Assembly: GCA_900546645.1 (NCBI GenBank)
Contig: URDR01000100.1
Span: forward strand, 1-8,340
DNA length: 8,340 nt
Reading direction: 5' to 3'
From: an uncultured Bacteroides sp.
Lineage (GTDB): Bacteria > Bacteroidota > Bacteroidia > Bacteroidales > Bacteroidaceae
Positions 1 to 6,536 of this stretch are shown here, in pieces. A program made the position numbers and the translations under genes. The notes beneath the pieces were generated by a model. That model was not told where the DNA came from. It searched no databases and saw only the letters and a program-made list of their open reading frames with translations. Position 1 is the stretch's first letter. The number at the start of each line of letters is the position of its first letter.

Positions 1-7
1 TATTCAT
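1..7 (-). CDS. Possible start of a leftward gene, perhaps a tyrosine recombinase (partial)
   Basis: An ATG lies on the minus strand at 7-5 and its frame runs out of the window to the left. The same frame stays open upstream to a stop at about 52-50, so an earlier TTG start is possible. Only two or three codons are visible, so the protein cannot be identified directly. The integrase guess rests on context: the ATG is preceded by tightly packed short direct and inverted repeats (8-51 and 68-85), as often seen at the integrase end of Bacteroides integrative elements, and the upstream sequence resembles what I recall in front of such genes. The sequence left of the window would decide it. It could equally be a fortuitous ATG. 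Confidence 0.25.
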
Positions 8-51
8 AATTGGGTGCGTTTGAAATTCTACACCCAAATATACACCCAATT
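8..51. repeat. Cluster of short direct and inverted repeats
   Basis: AATTGGGTG (8-16) is a perfect inverted match of CACCCAATT (43-51). TACACCCAA occurs twice in direct orientation, at 29-37 and 41-49, 12 bp apart. Such spaced short repeats are typical of recombinase arm sites or operators. They lie directly upstream of the possible leftward start at 7. The repeats are seen directly; the role is inferred. Confidence 0.5.
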
Positions 52-67
52 ATTGAGATAGCAAAAG

Positions 68-85
68 ACATTTAGAAACATTTAG
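68..85. repeat. Tandem 8-bp direct repeat, one helical turn apart
   Basis: ACATTTAG is found at 68-75 and again at 78-85, a 10-bp period that puts both copies on the same face of the helix. Together with the repeats at 8-51 this could be a protein-binding array for a recombinase or regulator. No function can be shown from sequence alone. Confidence 0.4.
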
Positions 86-156
86 TTTTACTCTATATTG
101 TAATTTGCACTTGATTATCAGTGTTTGCTGTTTTATGAGATTCTGTGAAAGTATAA

Positions 157-182
157 GTTCGAGAGCCTCCCTCTCCTTTTTT
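157..182 (+). other. tRNA-3'-end-like segment, or weak intrinsic terminator
   Basis: Positions 158-176 read like the T-loop and 3' acceptor half of a serine-type tRNA (TTCGAG, then CCTCTCC), but with mismatches: the base after the T-loop is not C, and the 5' half of the T-stem and the rest of a tRNA are missing. It is therefore not a tRNA gene. It could be an attachment-site remnant of an element inserted at a tRNA 3' end, which would fit a recombinase to the left. The alternative is a plus-strand terminator: GAGAG (161-165) pairs with CTCTC (171-175) and is followed by C and six T (177-182). Confidence 0.3.
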
Positions 183-214
183 CCAGTCATGTAACATTGA
201 ATACTGTGTTTTAT

Positions 215-338
215 TTATGATTTTTTGTTTTTGCTGTTCCGCATGATAAGTTCACCTAATGCACACATAATTCCAGTTACAAGGATATATATTGGCAAGA
301 TATAGAATTGTTAGGGTTGCAAGATGATAGTATTCCAT
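215..338 (-). pseudogene. Possible tiny membrane-protein gene, apparently frameshifted
   Basis: Two overlapping minus-strand frames together look like one small protein. Frame A starts at ATG 338-336 (MEYYHLATLTILYL...) and stops at 254-252 after 28 residues. Frame B runs from TTG 298-296 to TAA 217-215 and encodes a hydrophobic stretch (LPIYILVTGIMCALGELI) followed by a basic tail (RNSKNKKS), like a single-pass micro-membrane protein. Joining the first part of A to B near 295-300 would give about 40 residues. I do not recognise a family. It sits 25 bp beyond the long hairpin on the same strand, so it would need its own promoter, and no clear one is seen. It may be a decayed gene or chance. 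Confidence 0.25.
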
Positions 339-362
339 TACAGTAAACAGTGATAAGTATAA

Positions 363-449
363 AAAAAGGAGGTGCCTCGTGTATGATATGAACCCCGAAA
401 GTTTTTTGTCTTACTTTCGGGGTTCATATCACAGGTACGCCTCCTTTTT
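363..449 (-). terminator. Long hairpin, probable terminator of rfbB (possibly bidirectional)
   Basis: A 17-bp perfect stem is formed by 385-401 and 414-430 around a 12-nt loop. A weaker middle section (373-380 with 431-437) and an outer perfect 10-bp stem (363-372 with 440-449) extend it. The outer stem ends in A/T runs on both sides, so read from the minus strand the hairpin is followed by seven T (367-361), and from the plus strand it ends in five T. It starts about 20 bp after the rfbB stop, the usual place for a Rho-independent terminator. The stem is unusually long and G+C-rich for a simple terminator, so it may be a repeated palindrome used as one. Confidence 0.7.
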
Positions 450-470
450 ATGCGAAGTCAGCCTGACGGC

Positions 471-1610
471 TTATTTATTCTTATACATGTTTTCGTAATA
501 CTTTTGGTATTCACCGCTTGTCACGTTTTTTACCCATTCCTGATTGTTCAAATACCATTCGATGGTCTTCACGATACCATCTTCAAATTTGGTTTCAGGA
601 TACCATCCCAAGTCGTTGGTGATTTTTGTCGGGTCAATAGCATAACGCTGGTCATGTCCCAGGCGGTCTTTTACGAAAGTAATCAGTGAATCGTTGATCC
701 AGTCGATGCTAATCTGTCCGTCTTCACCGATTTCCTTTTTCTTTAAAGTGTTGCGATATTCAGGGTGTTCAGTCATCAAGCGGTGAATAGTAGCAATGGT
801 CAGCTTAACAATTTCGATGTTTTGTTTTTCGTTATGTCCACCTACATTATAGATTTCTCCATCTTTACCTTGAGTTACTACCATATCAATAGCCTTGCAG
901 TGATCTTCTACATACAGCCAGTCACGTACGTTGGTTCCGTCACCATATACCGGTAAGCGTTTTCCTTCCAAGATGTTTTTGATAATCAGCGGAATCAGCT
1001 TTTCCGGGAAATGATATGGGCCATAGTTGTTAGAACAGCGTGTAATGGTTACCGGCATTTTATACGTATCACGGTAAGCCATAACAATCATGTCAGCACT
1101 GGTCTTTGAGGCGCTGTACGGGCTGTGCGGGCAAAGCGGAGTTTCCTCAGTGAAGAATCCTTCAGCACCCAGTGAGCCATATACTTCATCGGTAGAAACC
1201 TGATGATAGCGGACCCCTTTTCTCCAAGTAGGATATCCGTTTTCGTCTTTTCCTGTTACCCATGCACGGCGTGCTGCATCCAGCAGATTCTGTGTTCCTA
1301 AGATATTGGTCTGCAGAAACAGTTGAGGATTTTCGATACTGCGGTCCACATGGCTTTCGGCTGCAAAGTTGACAATATAGTCAAATTTGTATTCAGCAAA
1401 CAGCCGGTCGGCTAAATCATGGTCACAAATGTCTCCTTTGATAAAGAAGCAGCGTTCGTTATCCACATCTTTAGCGATGGTTTCTAAATTACCTGCATAG
1501 GTGAGTGCATCAAGCACCACAATCTTAATGTCGTCGTATTTTGCTAACATGTATTTCAGGTAATTGGCTCCAATGAAGCCGGCTGCCCCTGTAACTAAAT
1601 AATTCTTCAT
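471..1610 (-). CDS. rfbB: dTDP-glucose 4,6-dehydratase (RmlB/RfbB)
   Basis: This cytoplasmic enzyme converts dTDP-glucose to dTDP-4-keto-6-deoxyglucose, the second step towards dTDP-L-rhamnose and other deoxysugars for surface polysaccharide. The 379-residue protein is an extended-SDR enzyme. It has the NAD-binding glycine motif GAAGFIG at 8-14, the NFAAESHVDRS segment at 81-91, the catalytic Thr-Asp-Glu at 140-142 in STDEVYG, and the active-site Tyr165 and Lys169 in YSASK. The substrate-binding region RCSNNYGPYHFPEKLIP (191-207) and NVRDW (227-231) are intact. It is slightly longer than the usual 350-360 residues. The ATG at 1610 leaves the Rossmann motif at the normal distance. It lies 68 bp after the metallophosphoesterase on the same strand, with a possible promoter of its own, and is followed by a strong hairpin. 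No other rml genes are in the window. The assignment is secure. Confidence 0.97.
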   Translation of the reverse strand: MKNYLVTGAAGFIGANYLKYMLAKYDDIKIVVLDALTYAGNLETIAKDVDNERCFFIKGDICDHDLADRLFAEYKFDYIVNFAAESHVDRSIENPQLFLQTNILGTQNLLDAARRAWVTGKDENGYPTWRKGVRYHQVSTDEVYGSLGAEGFFTEETPLCPHSPYSASKTSADMIVMAYRDTYKMPVTITRCSNNYGPYHFPEKLIPLIIKNILEGKRLPVYGDGTNVRDWLYVEDHCKAIDMVVTQGKDGEIYNVGGHNEKQNIEIVKLTIATIHRLMTEHPEYRNTLKKKEIGEDGQISIDWINDSLITFVKDRLGHDQRYAIDPTKITNDLGWYPETKFEDGIVKTIEWYLNNQEWVKNVTSGEYQKYYENMYKNK

Positions 1611-1634
1611 GCTTAAGTTTTAATTAGAGTGCTG

Positions 1635-1666
1635 CAAAGTTCGGAAAGTTTTTCGGAAGTAGCAAG
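1635..1666 (-). promoter_or_regulatory. Candidate Bacteroides-type promoter of rfbB
   Basis: Read on the minus strand, GAACTTTG (1642-1635) matches the TAnnTTTG -7 box at all but the first base. CTTG (1666-1663) matches three of four bases of the TTTG -33 box, with a 20-bp spacer. A start about 7 bp downstream would give a leader of roughly 18 nt before the ATG at 1610. This suggests rfbB can be transcribed independently of the upstream gene. Confidence 0.5.
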
Positions 1667-1678
1667 AATTTTGAGATT

Positions 1679-2170
1679 TTAATCACTTAATTCAATCACT
1701 TCAAGGTCGGAAAATGCCCCGTTTTCTATACTGAAACGTACTAATGTACGTACTTTATGAAATCCGTATTTTCCGGCAGCTCCGGGATTGATATGTAACA
1801 TTCTCAATGTTTTATCGTATTTCACTTTCAAAATATGTGAATGTCCGCTGATAAAAAGCTTGGGTGGACGTACCAGTAAGGTTCCCCGTATGGAAGGGTC
1901 GTATTTACCCGGATAACCTCCGATATGTTTCATGATTACATCCGCACCTTCTATAGAGAAGCGGTCGGCTTCCGGGAAAAGGCGGCGGATATCCTGCCCG
2001 TCGATGTTTCCATATACGGCACGCAGCTTACGGAATCCCTGCAACCGTTCTACGACTTCCATAGAACCGATGTCGCCGGCATGCCATATTTCATCGCAAC
2101 ATTCAAAGTATTTCAGATAGCGGTCGTCCCAATAGCCATGGGTGTCAGAAAGTAGCCCTATTCGTTTCAT
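1679..2170 (-). CDS. YfcE/MJ0936-type metallophosphoesterase
   Basis: This is a small (163-residue) calcineurin-like phosphoesterase of the YfcE/Vps29-like family, in which a dinuclear metal centre hydrolyses phosphodiesters. The full motif set is present in order: Asp9 and His11 in SDTH, Asp33 in HAGD, Asn55 in YGNID, His82 in KHIGG, and His110 and His112 in SGHSH, followed by NPGA at 128-131. All expected metal ligands are therefore retained and the enzyme is probably active. The length fits the family, and there is no signal peptide, so it should be cytoplasmic. The natural substrate of such proteins is usually unknown. It is upstream of and co-directional with rfbB, and a good -7 box precedes it. 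Two-gene transcription with rfbB is possible, but a functional link is not evident. Confidence 0.93.
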   Translation of the reverse strand: MKRIGLLSDTHGYWDDRYLKYFECCDEIWHAGDIGSMEVVERLQGFRKLRAVYGNIDGQDIRRLFPEADRFSIEGADVIMKHIGGYPGKYDPSIRGTLLVRPPKLFISGHSHILKVKYDKTLRMLHINPGAAGKYGFHKVRTLVRFSIENGAFSDLEVIELSD

Positions 2171-2203
2171 TGTTTCATTGGTTAGAGTTTAAGTTTCAAG
2201 CGA

Positions 2204-2211
2204 CAAAGATA
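2204..2211 (-). promoter_or_regulatory. -7 box for the metallophosphoesterase gene
   Basis: Minus-strand TATCTTTG is an exact match to TAnnTTTG. A start about 7 bp downstream would give a leader of about 26 nt to the ATG at 2170. No convincing -33 TTTG is seen at the expected spacing. Confidence 0.5.
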
Positions 2212-2333
2212 CGATAAAATCAAGCTGGATGTTTGGTTAGGTGAGTTTTCCTTTTTGAAGTGGTAAAAGGAAGGAAACCTTGGGCGGGGGGATAGGGTTT
2301 ACTTCCGTTGGAATTGAAGTTTCTGAGAATGAT

Positions 2334-2366
2334 GTTGGGAGTTCTCAATTAAAACTCCTACATTTG
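2334..2366 (+). promoter_or_regulatory. Candidate ppk promoter with a palindrome in the spacer
   Basis: TACATTTG (2359-2366) is an exact -7 box. GTTG (2334-2337) matches three of four -33 bases with a 21-bp spacer. The spacer itself is bounded by the inverted repeat GGAGTT (2338-2343) and AACTCC (2353-2358), and GTTCTC (2341-2346) is mirrored by GAGAAC (2370-2375). A repressor or activator site is a reasonable inference. The leader would be about 58 nt. The rest of the 260-bp intergenic region, including a G-rich patch near 2281-2290, shows nothing I can interpret. Confidence 0.55.
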
Positions 2367-2430
2367 TAAGAGAACAATGGGCTGTCTGGTTCTGCAGGGA
2401 GCATTAAGTAAACTTTGAGCCTTATTTAAT

Positions 2431-4476
2431 ATGGATGCAAACTATCAGTATTTTAATCGTGATATCAGTTGGTTGTCATTTAATTATCGTGTGTTGATGG
2501 AGGCAGACGATGATACGCTGCCTCTGTATGAGCGAATCAATTTTATAGCTATTTATTCATCCAACTTGGAAGAGTTCTATCAAGTACGGGTGGCAGAGCA
2601 TAAAGCGATTGCTTCGGGAGGTCGCAGTGAAGTCATGACGGTAGATGAGGCTCACCGGCTTATTCACGATATTACTGAAATTGTAAATCGTCAGTTAAAT
2701 GACCGTGTACGCATCTACGAGCAAAAAATATTACCGGCACTTCGGGCTAATCATATTTATTTTTATCAGACCCGCAAAGAACTTCCGGCTTCTTTTCTTC
2801 CTTTTGTACACCGTTACTTCATGGAAGAGGTTTTTCCTTATTTGCAGCCGGTAAAGGTGGAAAAGGGGATGGTCTGCACTTTTTTACGTGACAAGCGCTT
2901 GTATCTCGCGGTAAGGGTACGGAACCGTGCCACAGGTGAGCTGGCTTACTATCTGTTGAAGATGCCTTACAGTAAGGTTCCTCGTTTCATTGAACTTCCC
3001 CGGCGGGGAGAAGATTTTTGTCTGATGTTTCTTGAAGATGTAATAAAGGCGAATCTATATGAAATCTTTGTAGGCTATGAGGTAGATTGCAGTTATTGCT
3101 GTAAAACCTCGCGTGATGCCGATGTTTTTGTAGACGATGTACCTAAAGGAGAGATGATTGAGGTGTTGAAGCAAAAAGTAAAGAAGCGTAAAATCGGTGC
3201 AATCTGTCGTTTTGTGTATGACCGGAATATGCCAGATGATTTTCTTGCGTTTTTGATGGATGCATTTGGTATCAGTGAAGAAGAACTGGTGCCGGGTGAT
3301 AAGCATCTTAATTTGCAGGATTTGACCTCTCTGCCTAATCCGAATCTGGAAAAATTATTGCCGGTTAAGCCCACTCCTATGTATCTGTCGGGTTTGCAGG
3401 ACAAGCATTTCATGTTCAGACGGATTGCGCAAGGTGATTTTATGCTATATTATCCTTACCACAGTTTCGACCATTTTATACATTTCCTTTATGAAGCGGT
3501 TGATGATCGGTTTTGCTCGGAAATTTTGCTGACACAATACCGGGTGGCTGAAAACTCGGAAGTGGTCAATGCTTTGATTATGGCTGCACGAAAAGGGAAG
3601 AGGGTGACAGTTTTTGTAGAGCTGAAGGCCCGTTTTGATGAGGAAAACAATTTGGCAACAGCCGAGCGGATGCGTAAGGCAGGGATTGAGATTATTTACA
3701 GTATTCCGGGACTGAAGGTCCACGCGAAAACGGCATTGGTTGTGCGTCAGACCGAATCGGGGGCTAAGCGTGGCTTTGCTTGTGTAAGTACGGGTAACTT
3801 TAATGAAAAGACCTCTAAGATATATGCTGATATTGCTTACTATACGCATAATCAGACGGTGGTAGATGAGCTATATACGCTTTTCCGGCTTTTGCGTGGA
3901 GAAATAGCAGAGGGAGTGTTCCGGAAATTACTGGTTGCCCGATTCAATTTGCTTCCTCAACTTCAGAAACTGATTCGTAATGAAATCGCTTTGGCTAAAA
4001 AGAAAAAAGGCGGACGAATCATTCTGAAGATGAATGCTCTGCAGGATATGTCGATGATTGAAGAACTCTATCGTGCCAGTGAGGCTGGGGTACAGATTGA
4101 TTTGATTGTGCGGGGTATATGTTGTCTGATACCCGGACAGCCTTTCAGCAAGAACATCCGGGTAACCCGTATCGTGGATAGTTTTCTGGAGCATGCAAGG
4201 GTATGGTATTTTGAAAACGGAGGAAGCCCGAAAATGTTTATCGGTTCACCCGATTGGATGCGGCGGAATCTTTATCGGCGGATAGAGTTGGTTATACCGG
4301 TGTCAAACAAAAAATTGCAGCACGAACTGATACATATGCTTGAGCTGCAACTTTCTGATAATGTGAAAGGATATTGGGTCGACAGCCGGTTAACCAACGT
4401 ACCTAAAAAGAAAGAAGGAGAGCCGGAAGTGCGTGCCCAATATGATTTTTATGCATATTTAAAAGACCATTTATGA
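2431..4476 (+). CDS. ppk: Polyphosphate kinase 1
   Basis: PPK1 reversibly polymerises the gamma-phosphate of ATP into inorganic polyphosphate, which supports stress survival. The 681-residue protein matches the full-length family. The N-terminal domain covers roughly 1-110 and contains SNLEEFYQVR (44-53), where the Asn belongs to the nucleotide-binding set. The middle domain follows to about 320. Two phospholipase-D-like C domains complete it. The first has YPYHSFD (341-347), VELKARFDE (396-404) and the autophosphorylated histidine His431 in KVHAK, then STGNFNE (453-459). The second has RGICCLIPG (561-569) and His588 in LEHAR, followed by ENGGSP and GSPDWMRRNL. All catalytic elements are present. 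The start ATG gives the typical NRDISWLSFN opening at residues 9-18. It is monocistronic as far as seen, with its own promoter, and its stop overlaps that of the convergent antiporter gene. Confidence 0.97.
   Translation: MDANYQYFNRDISWLSFNYRVLMEADDDTLPLYERINFIAIYSSNLEEFYQVRVAEHKAIASGGRSEVMTVDEAHRLIHDITEIVNRQLNDRVRIYEQKILPALRANHIYFYQTRKELPASFLPFVHRYFMEEVFPYLQPVKVEKGMVCTFLRDKRLYLAVRVRNRATGELAYYLLKMPYSKVPRFIELPRRGEDFCLMFLEDVIKANLYEIFVGYEVDCSYCCKTSRDADVFVDDVPKGEMIEVLKQKVKKRKIGAICRFVYDRNMPDDFLAFLMDAFGISEEELVPGDKHLNLQDLTSLPNPNLEKLLPVKPTPMYLSGLQDKHFMFRRIAQGDFMLYYPYHSFDHFIHFLYEAVDDRFCSEILLTQYRVAENSEVVNALIMAARKGKRVTVFVELKARFDEENNLATAERMRKAGIEIIYSIPGLKVHAKTALVVRQTESGAKRGFACVSTGNFNEKTSKIYADIAYYTHNQTVVDELYTLFRLLRGEIAEGVFRKLLVARFNLLPQLQKLIRNEIALAKKKKGGRIILKMNALQDMSMIEELYRASEAGVQIDLIVRGICCLIPGQPFSKNIRVTRIVDSFLEHARVWYFENGGSPKMFIGSPDWMRRNLYRRIELVIPVSNKKLQHELIHMLELQLSDNVKGYWVDSRLTNVPKKKEGEPEVRAQYDFYAYLKDHL
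4471..4476. other. Overlapping convergent stop codons (ppk / antiporter)
   Basis: The six bases TTATGA contain the plus-strand TGA of ppk (4474-4476) and, on the minus strand, the TAA of the antiporter (4473-4471). There is no intergenic space, so any terminator for either gene must lie inside the other's coding region. No obvious hairpin with a T-run is seen there. Confidence 0.9.
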
Positions 4477-5919
4477 TTTGTTTTCGGAGATAATAAGCAA
4501 TTTGTCTCCTTCATGCAGTTCCATTTGTCCGTTGGGAATGATAAATTCGCTTCCTCTTTTTACCAGCATGACCAGATTGCCTTTAGGGATGCTCATGTTT
4601 GCCAGTTTGTTTCCTGAGGCAAGCATCTCGGCGGTGAGGGTAATGTCTTCAAGTCGTGTATCTATTTCATCGGGAAGCTCTACCCCGAATTCATTTCCTT
4701 CTTTTTCCTGAGGCAAGTCAAGGTGGAGCCATCGGGCGATGCGGGAAATGGTCATTCCCTGCAACAATAAAGAGAGCAGAGTGATAAAAAATACGATATT
4801 GAAGAGTTGCTGGGAACCTTCTATGTTTGCCAGTACGGGATAAGTGGCGAAGATAATCGGCACAGCTCCACGAAGACCTACCCATGATATAAACAGGCGG
4901 GCACGGTTGGTGAGGTTTCTGAAAGGCAAAAGACATAGAAAAACACTGACCGGCCGGGCTATCAATATCATGAATATACCGATAAGCAAGGCTACTCCTG
5001 CCACATCAAGCATTTCGTGCGGGTTGACCAGCAGACCTAAGGTGAGGAACATGATAATTTGGAATAACCAAGTCAAGCCTCCCATGAAGGTAGTGATTTC
5101 TTTGCGGAATACGAGCTTGGAATTTCCTACAACAACCCCGGCTATATAAACAGCTAAATATCCGTTTCCTTTAAGCTGGTCGGTAACGGTAAATGTAATA
5201 AATACGATGCTTAATAGAAGAATAGGATAGAGCGAACTATTCGATAATCCAATCCGGTTAATCAGCCATACTGAAAATCGTCCGAGAGCATAGCCGATAA
5301 CTCCTCCGAAGAAAAACTGTATGGTCAGGTCTTTGGCTATGAGTGCCAAACTGAATTCACTTCCGCTTGCTATGATTTGTATCAATGCTATGGTAAGCAT
5401 ATAAGCCATGGGGTCATTACTTCCACTTTCCAGCTCAAGCATGGGGCGGAGGTTTTGTTTCAGTTCCATACGCTGAGAGCGGAGTAAATTAAATACAGAA
5501 GCCGAGTCGGTAGACGACATGGTAGAGGCAAGCAATAAGGATGTAAGTAGTGACAATTCTATGTTTGTCTGGTTCCACTGAGAGGTGAAGAAAATGAAAA
5601 TTCCCGTCAGTAAGGTGGTGAGAAGTACACCAGCCGTAGAAAGCAGGATGCCCTGCGTCAATACGGGCCGGATGTCTTGCAGTTTGGTATCCATTCCTCC
5701 TGAAAAAAGGATAATGCTCAAGGCAAGCATACCGATAAACTGTGCATCCGAAGCACTGTCGAATTGCAGCCCGAGCCCGTCACTTCCGAAAAGCATACCG
5801 ACAATCAAGAACAGCAACAAGGTGGGGATACCAAAGCGATATCCGGTTTTACTGATTAGAATACTTGAAAAGATAAGTATCGAACCGATAAGTAAGATGT
5901 TTTCTGCGTTAAAAAGCAT
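4471..5919 (-). CDS. CPA1-family K+/H+ (or Na+/H+) antiporter with RCK_C domain
   Basis: This inner-membrane monovalent cation/proton antiporter resembles NhaP2/CvrA and would serve pH, potassium and volume homeostasis. Of its 482 residues, about 1-395 form roughly a dozen membrane segments. CPA1 landmarks are visible: FSGGMD (72-77), the TDSASVF motif (137-143), ESGSNDP (164-170) with the transport-site Asn-Asp pair, and GLRGAVP (348-354). The soluble tail at about 415-480 has the TrkA_C/RCK_C pattern (LANMSIPKG, then EGDKLLIIS), a regulatory ligand-binding domain. In some antiporters that domain senses nucleotides, but the ligand here cannot be told. No RCK_N domain is present. The ATG at 5919 opens directly into the first membrane segment. 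A -7 box lies 26 bp upstream. Ion specificity cannot be read from the sequence. Confidence 0.93.
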   Translation of the reverse strand: MLFNAENILLIGSILIFSSILISKTGYRFGIPTLLLFLIVGMLFGSDGLGLQFDSASDAQFIGMLALSIILFSGGMDTKLQDIRPVLTQGILLSTAGVLLTTLLTGIFIFFTSQWNQTNIELSLLTSLLLASTMSSTDSASVFNLLRSQRMELKQNLRPMLELESGSNDPMAYMLTIALIQIIASGSEFSLALIAKDLTIQFFFGGVIGYALGRFSVWLINRIGLSNSSLYPILLLSIVFITFTVTDQLKGNGYLAVYIAGVVVGNSKLVFRKEITTFMGGLTWLFQIIMFLTLGLLVNPHEMLDVAGVALLIGIFMILIARPVSVFLCLLPFRNLTNRARLFISWVGLRGAVPIIFATYPVLANIEGSQQLFNIVFFITLLSLLLQGMTISRIARWLHLDLPQEKEGNEFGVELPDEIDTRLEDITLTAEMLASGNKLANMSIPKGNLVMLVKRGSEFIIPNGQMELHEGDKLLIISENKS

Positions 5920-5944
5920 AAGTCTAATTTGTATTATTTTTCCG

Positions 5945-5952
5945 CAAAGTTA
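5945..5952 (-). promoter_or_regulatory. -7 box for the antiporter gene
   Basis: Minus-strand TAACTTTG is an exact TAnnTTTG match, 26 bp from the ATG at 5919. The -33 position has no good TTTG. It lies in the 71-bp gap after the IbrB-like gene, so the antiporter probably has its own transcript, although no terminator is evident between the two genes and read-through is possible. Confidence 0.45.
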
Positions 5953-5990
5953 AAAAATAAATCAGGCTTTTGATGTGTTTCCGGTGAAAA

Positions 5991-6536
5991 TCAATCCTTT
6001 CTATTTGTTGTCTGTTCTTCTTTATTTGGGATGGAAAAATCTGCGTCTGCAAAGAGGGCGGCAAGCCCTGACACCTGCTTTAACCGTAGCAGCTCATCTT
6101 TGTCCATTCCAATGTTTTTCATAATCCATTCGTCGGACATTCCTGCATGAGTCAGTTCTGCCACGATGTGAGTCATGAGTTCAATGCTATGCGTCCCCCT
6201 GGCACGGTTGTGACGTATGGTTGAACTCATGCGGTGTGAAAGGTCTTTGTTTATGACAACTACAGGAAGCATCCCTTTTTCTCTTTCGTAGATACGTTTT
6301 GATTTTTTTAAAACCGTATATCGGTGAAATCCGTCAACAATGATGTATTTATCATTTTCTTTGTCATAATAACAGACGCAAGGCATCGTAAATCCGTCCT
6401 CCCAGATTGACAGTTCCAGGAGTTTCATTTCAGGCGGGGCTACTACATTGGGGTTATAGTCATTGGCTGTTACTTTTTCTACAGGTACTGCTTTTACGTT
6501 GTACACCGGGCTTTTTTTTTCTTCTTCTAGTTCCAT
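5991..6536 (-). CDS. IbrB-like ParB/sulfiredoxin-fold protein
   Basis: This 181-residue protein has a ParB/Srx-type N-terminal domain: NDYNPNVV (25-32), then DGFHRY (68-73), the phosphate/nucleotide-binding signature of the fold, and RHNRARGTHS (108-117), which resembles the ParB box. A helical segment at about 118-160 (SDEWIMKNIGMDKDELLRLKQVSG) has the look of a DNA-binding helix-turn-helix. The tail is short and polar. It is far too small to be a chromosomal partition ParB and has no ParA partner, whereas its pairing with an IbrA-like gene fits IbrB, known in E. coli as a regulator partner of IbrA. Its ATG overlaps the IbrA-like gene by 10 bp and lacks a Shine-Dalgarno sequence, so translation is probably coupled. 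Nine consecutive A fall in codons 6-9. The biochemical role is not established. Confidence 0.85.
   Translation of the reverse strand: MELEEEKKSPVYNVKAVPVEKVTANDYNPNVVAPPEMKLLELSIWEDGFTMPCVCYYDKENDKYIIVDGFHRYTVLKKSKRIYEREKGMLPVVVINKDLSHRMSSTIRHNRARGTHSIELMTHIVAELTHAGMSDEWIMKNIGMDKDELLRLKQVSGLAALFADADFSIPNKEEQTTNRKD

Noticed and set aside
157..176. tRNA-Ser gene or its intact 3' half
   Set aside because: Only the T-loop and acceptor 3' side resemble a tRNA, with mismatches at conserved positions, and no D-arm, anticodon arm or 5' acceptor lies upstream. It is kept only as an attachment-site or terminator candidate.
3055..4194. Several minus-strand open frames of 80-134 codons inside ppk
   Set aside because: They are antisense shadows of a strongly conserved coding region, have no recognisable domains and no start signals.
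4844..5953. Plus-strand open frames of about 100-120 codons opposite the antiporter
   Set aside because: Low-complexity basic and serine/proline-rich translations mirror the antiporter codons; the antiporter is complete and conserved on the other strand.
5991..6536. Chromosome or plasmid partition ParB
   Set aside because: The protein is only 181 residues, lacks the C-terminal dimerisation domain and a ParA neighbour, and its pairing with an IbrA-like gene explains it better.
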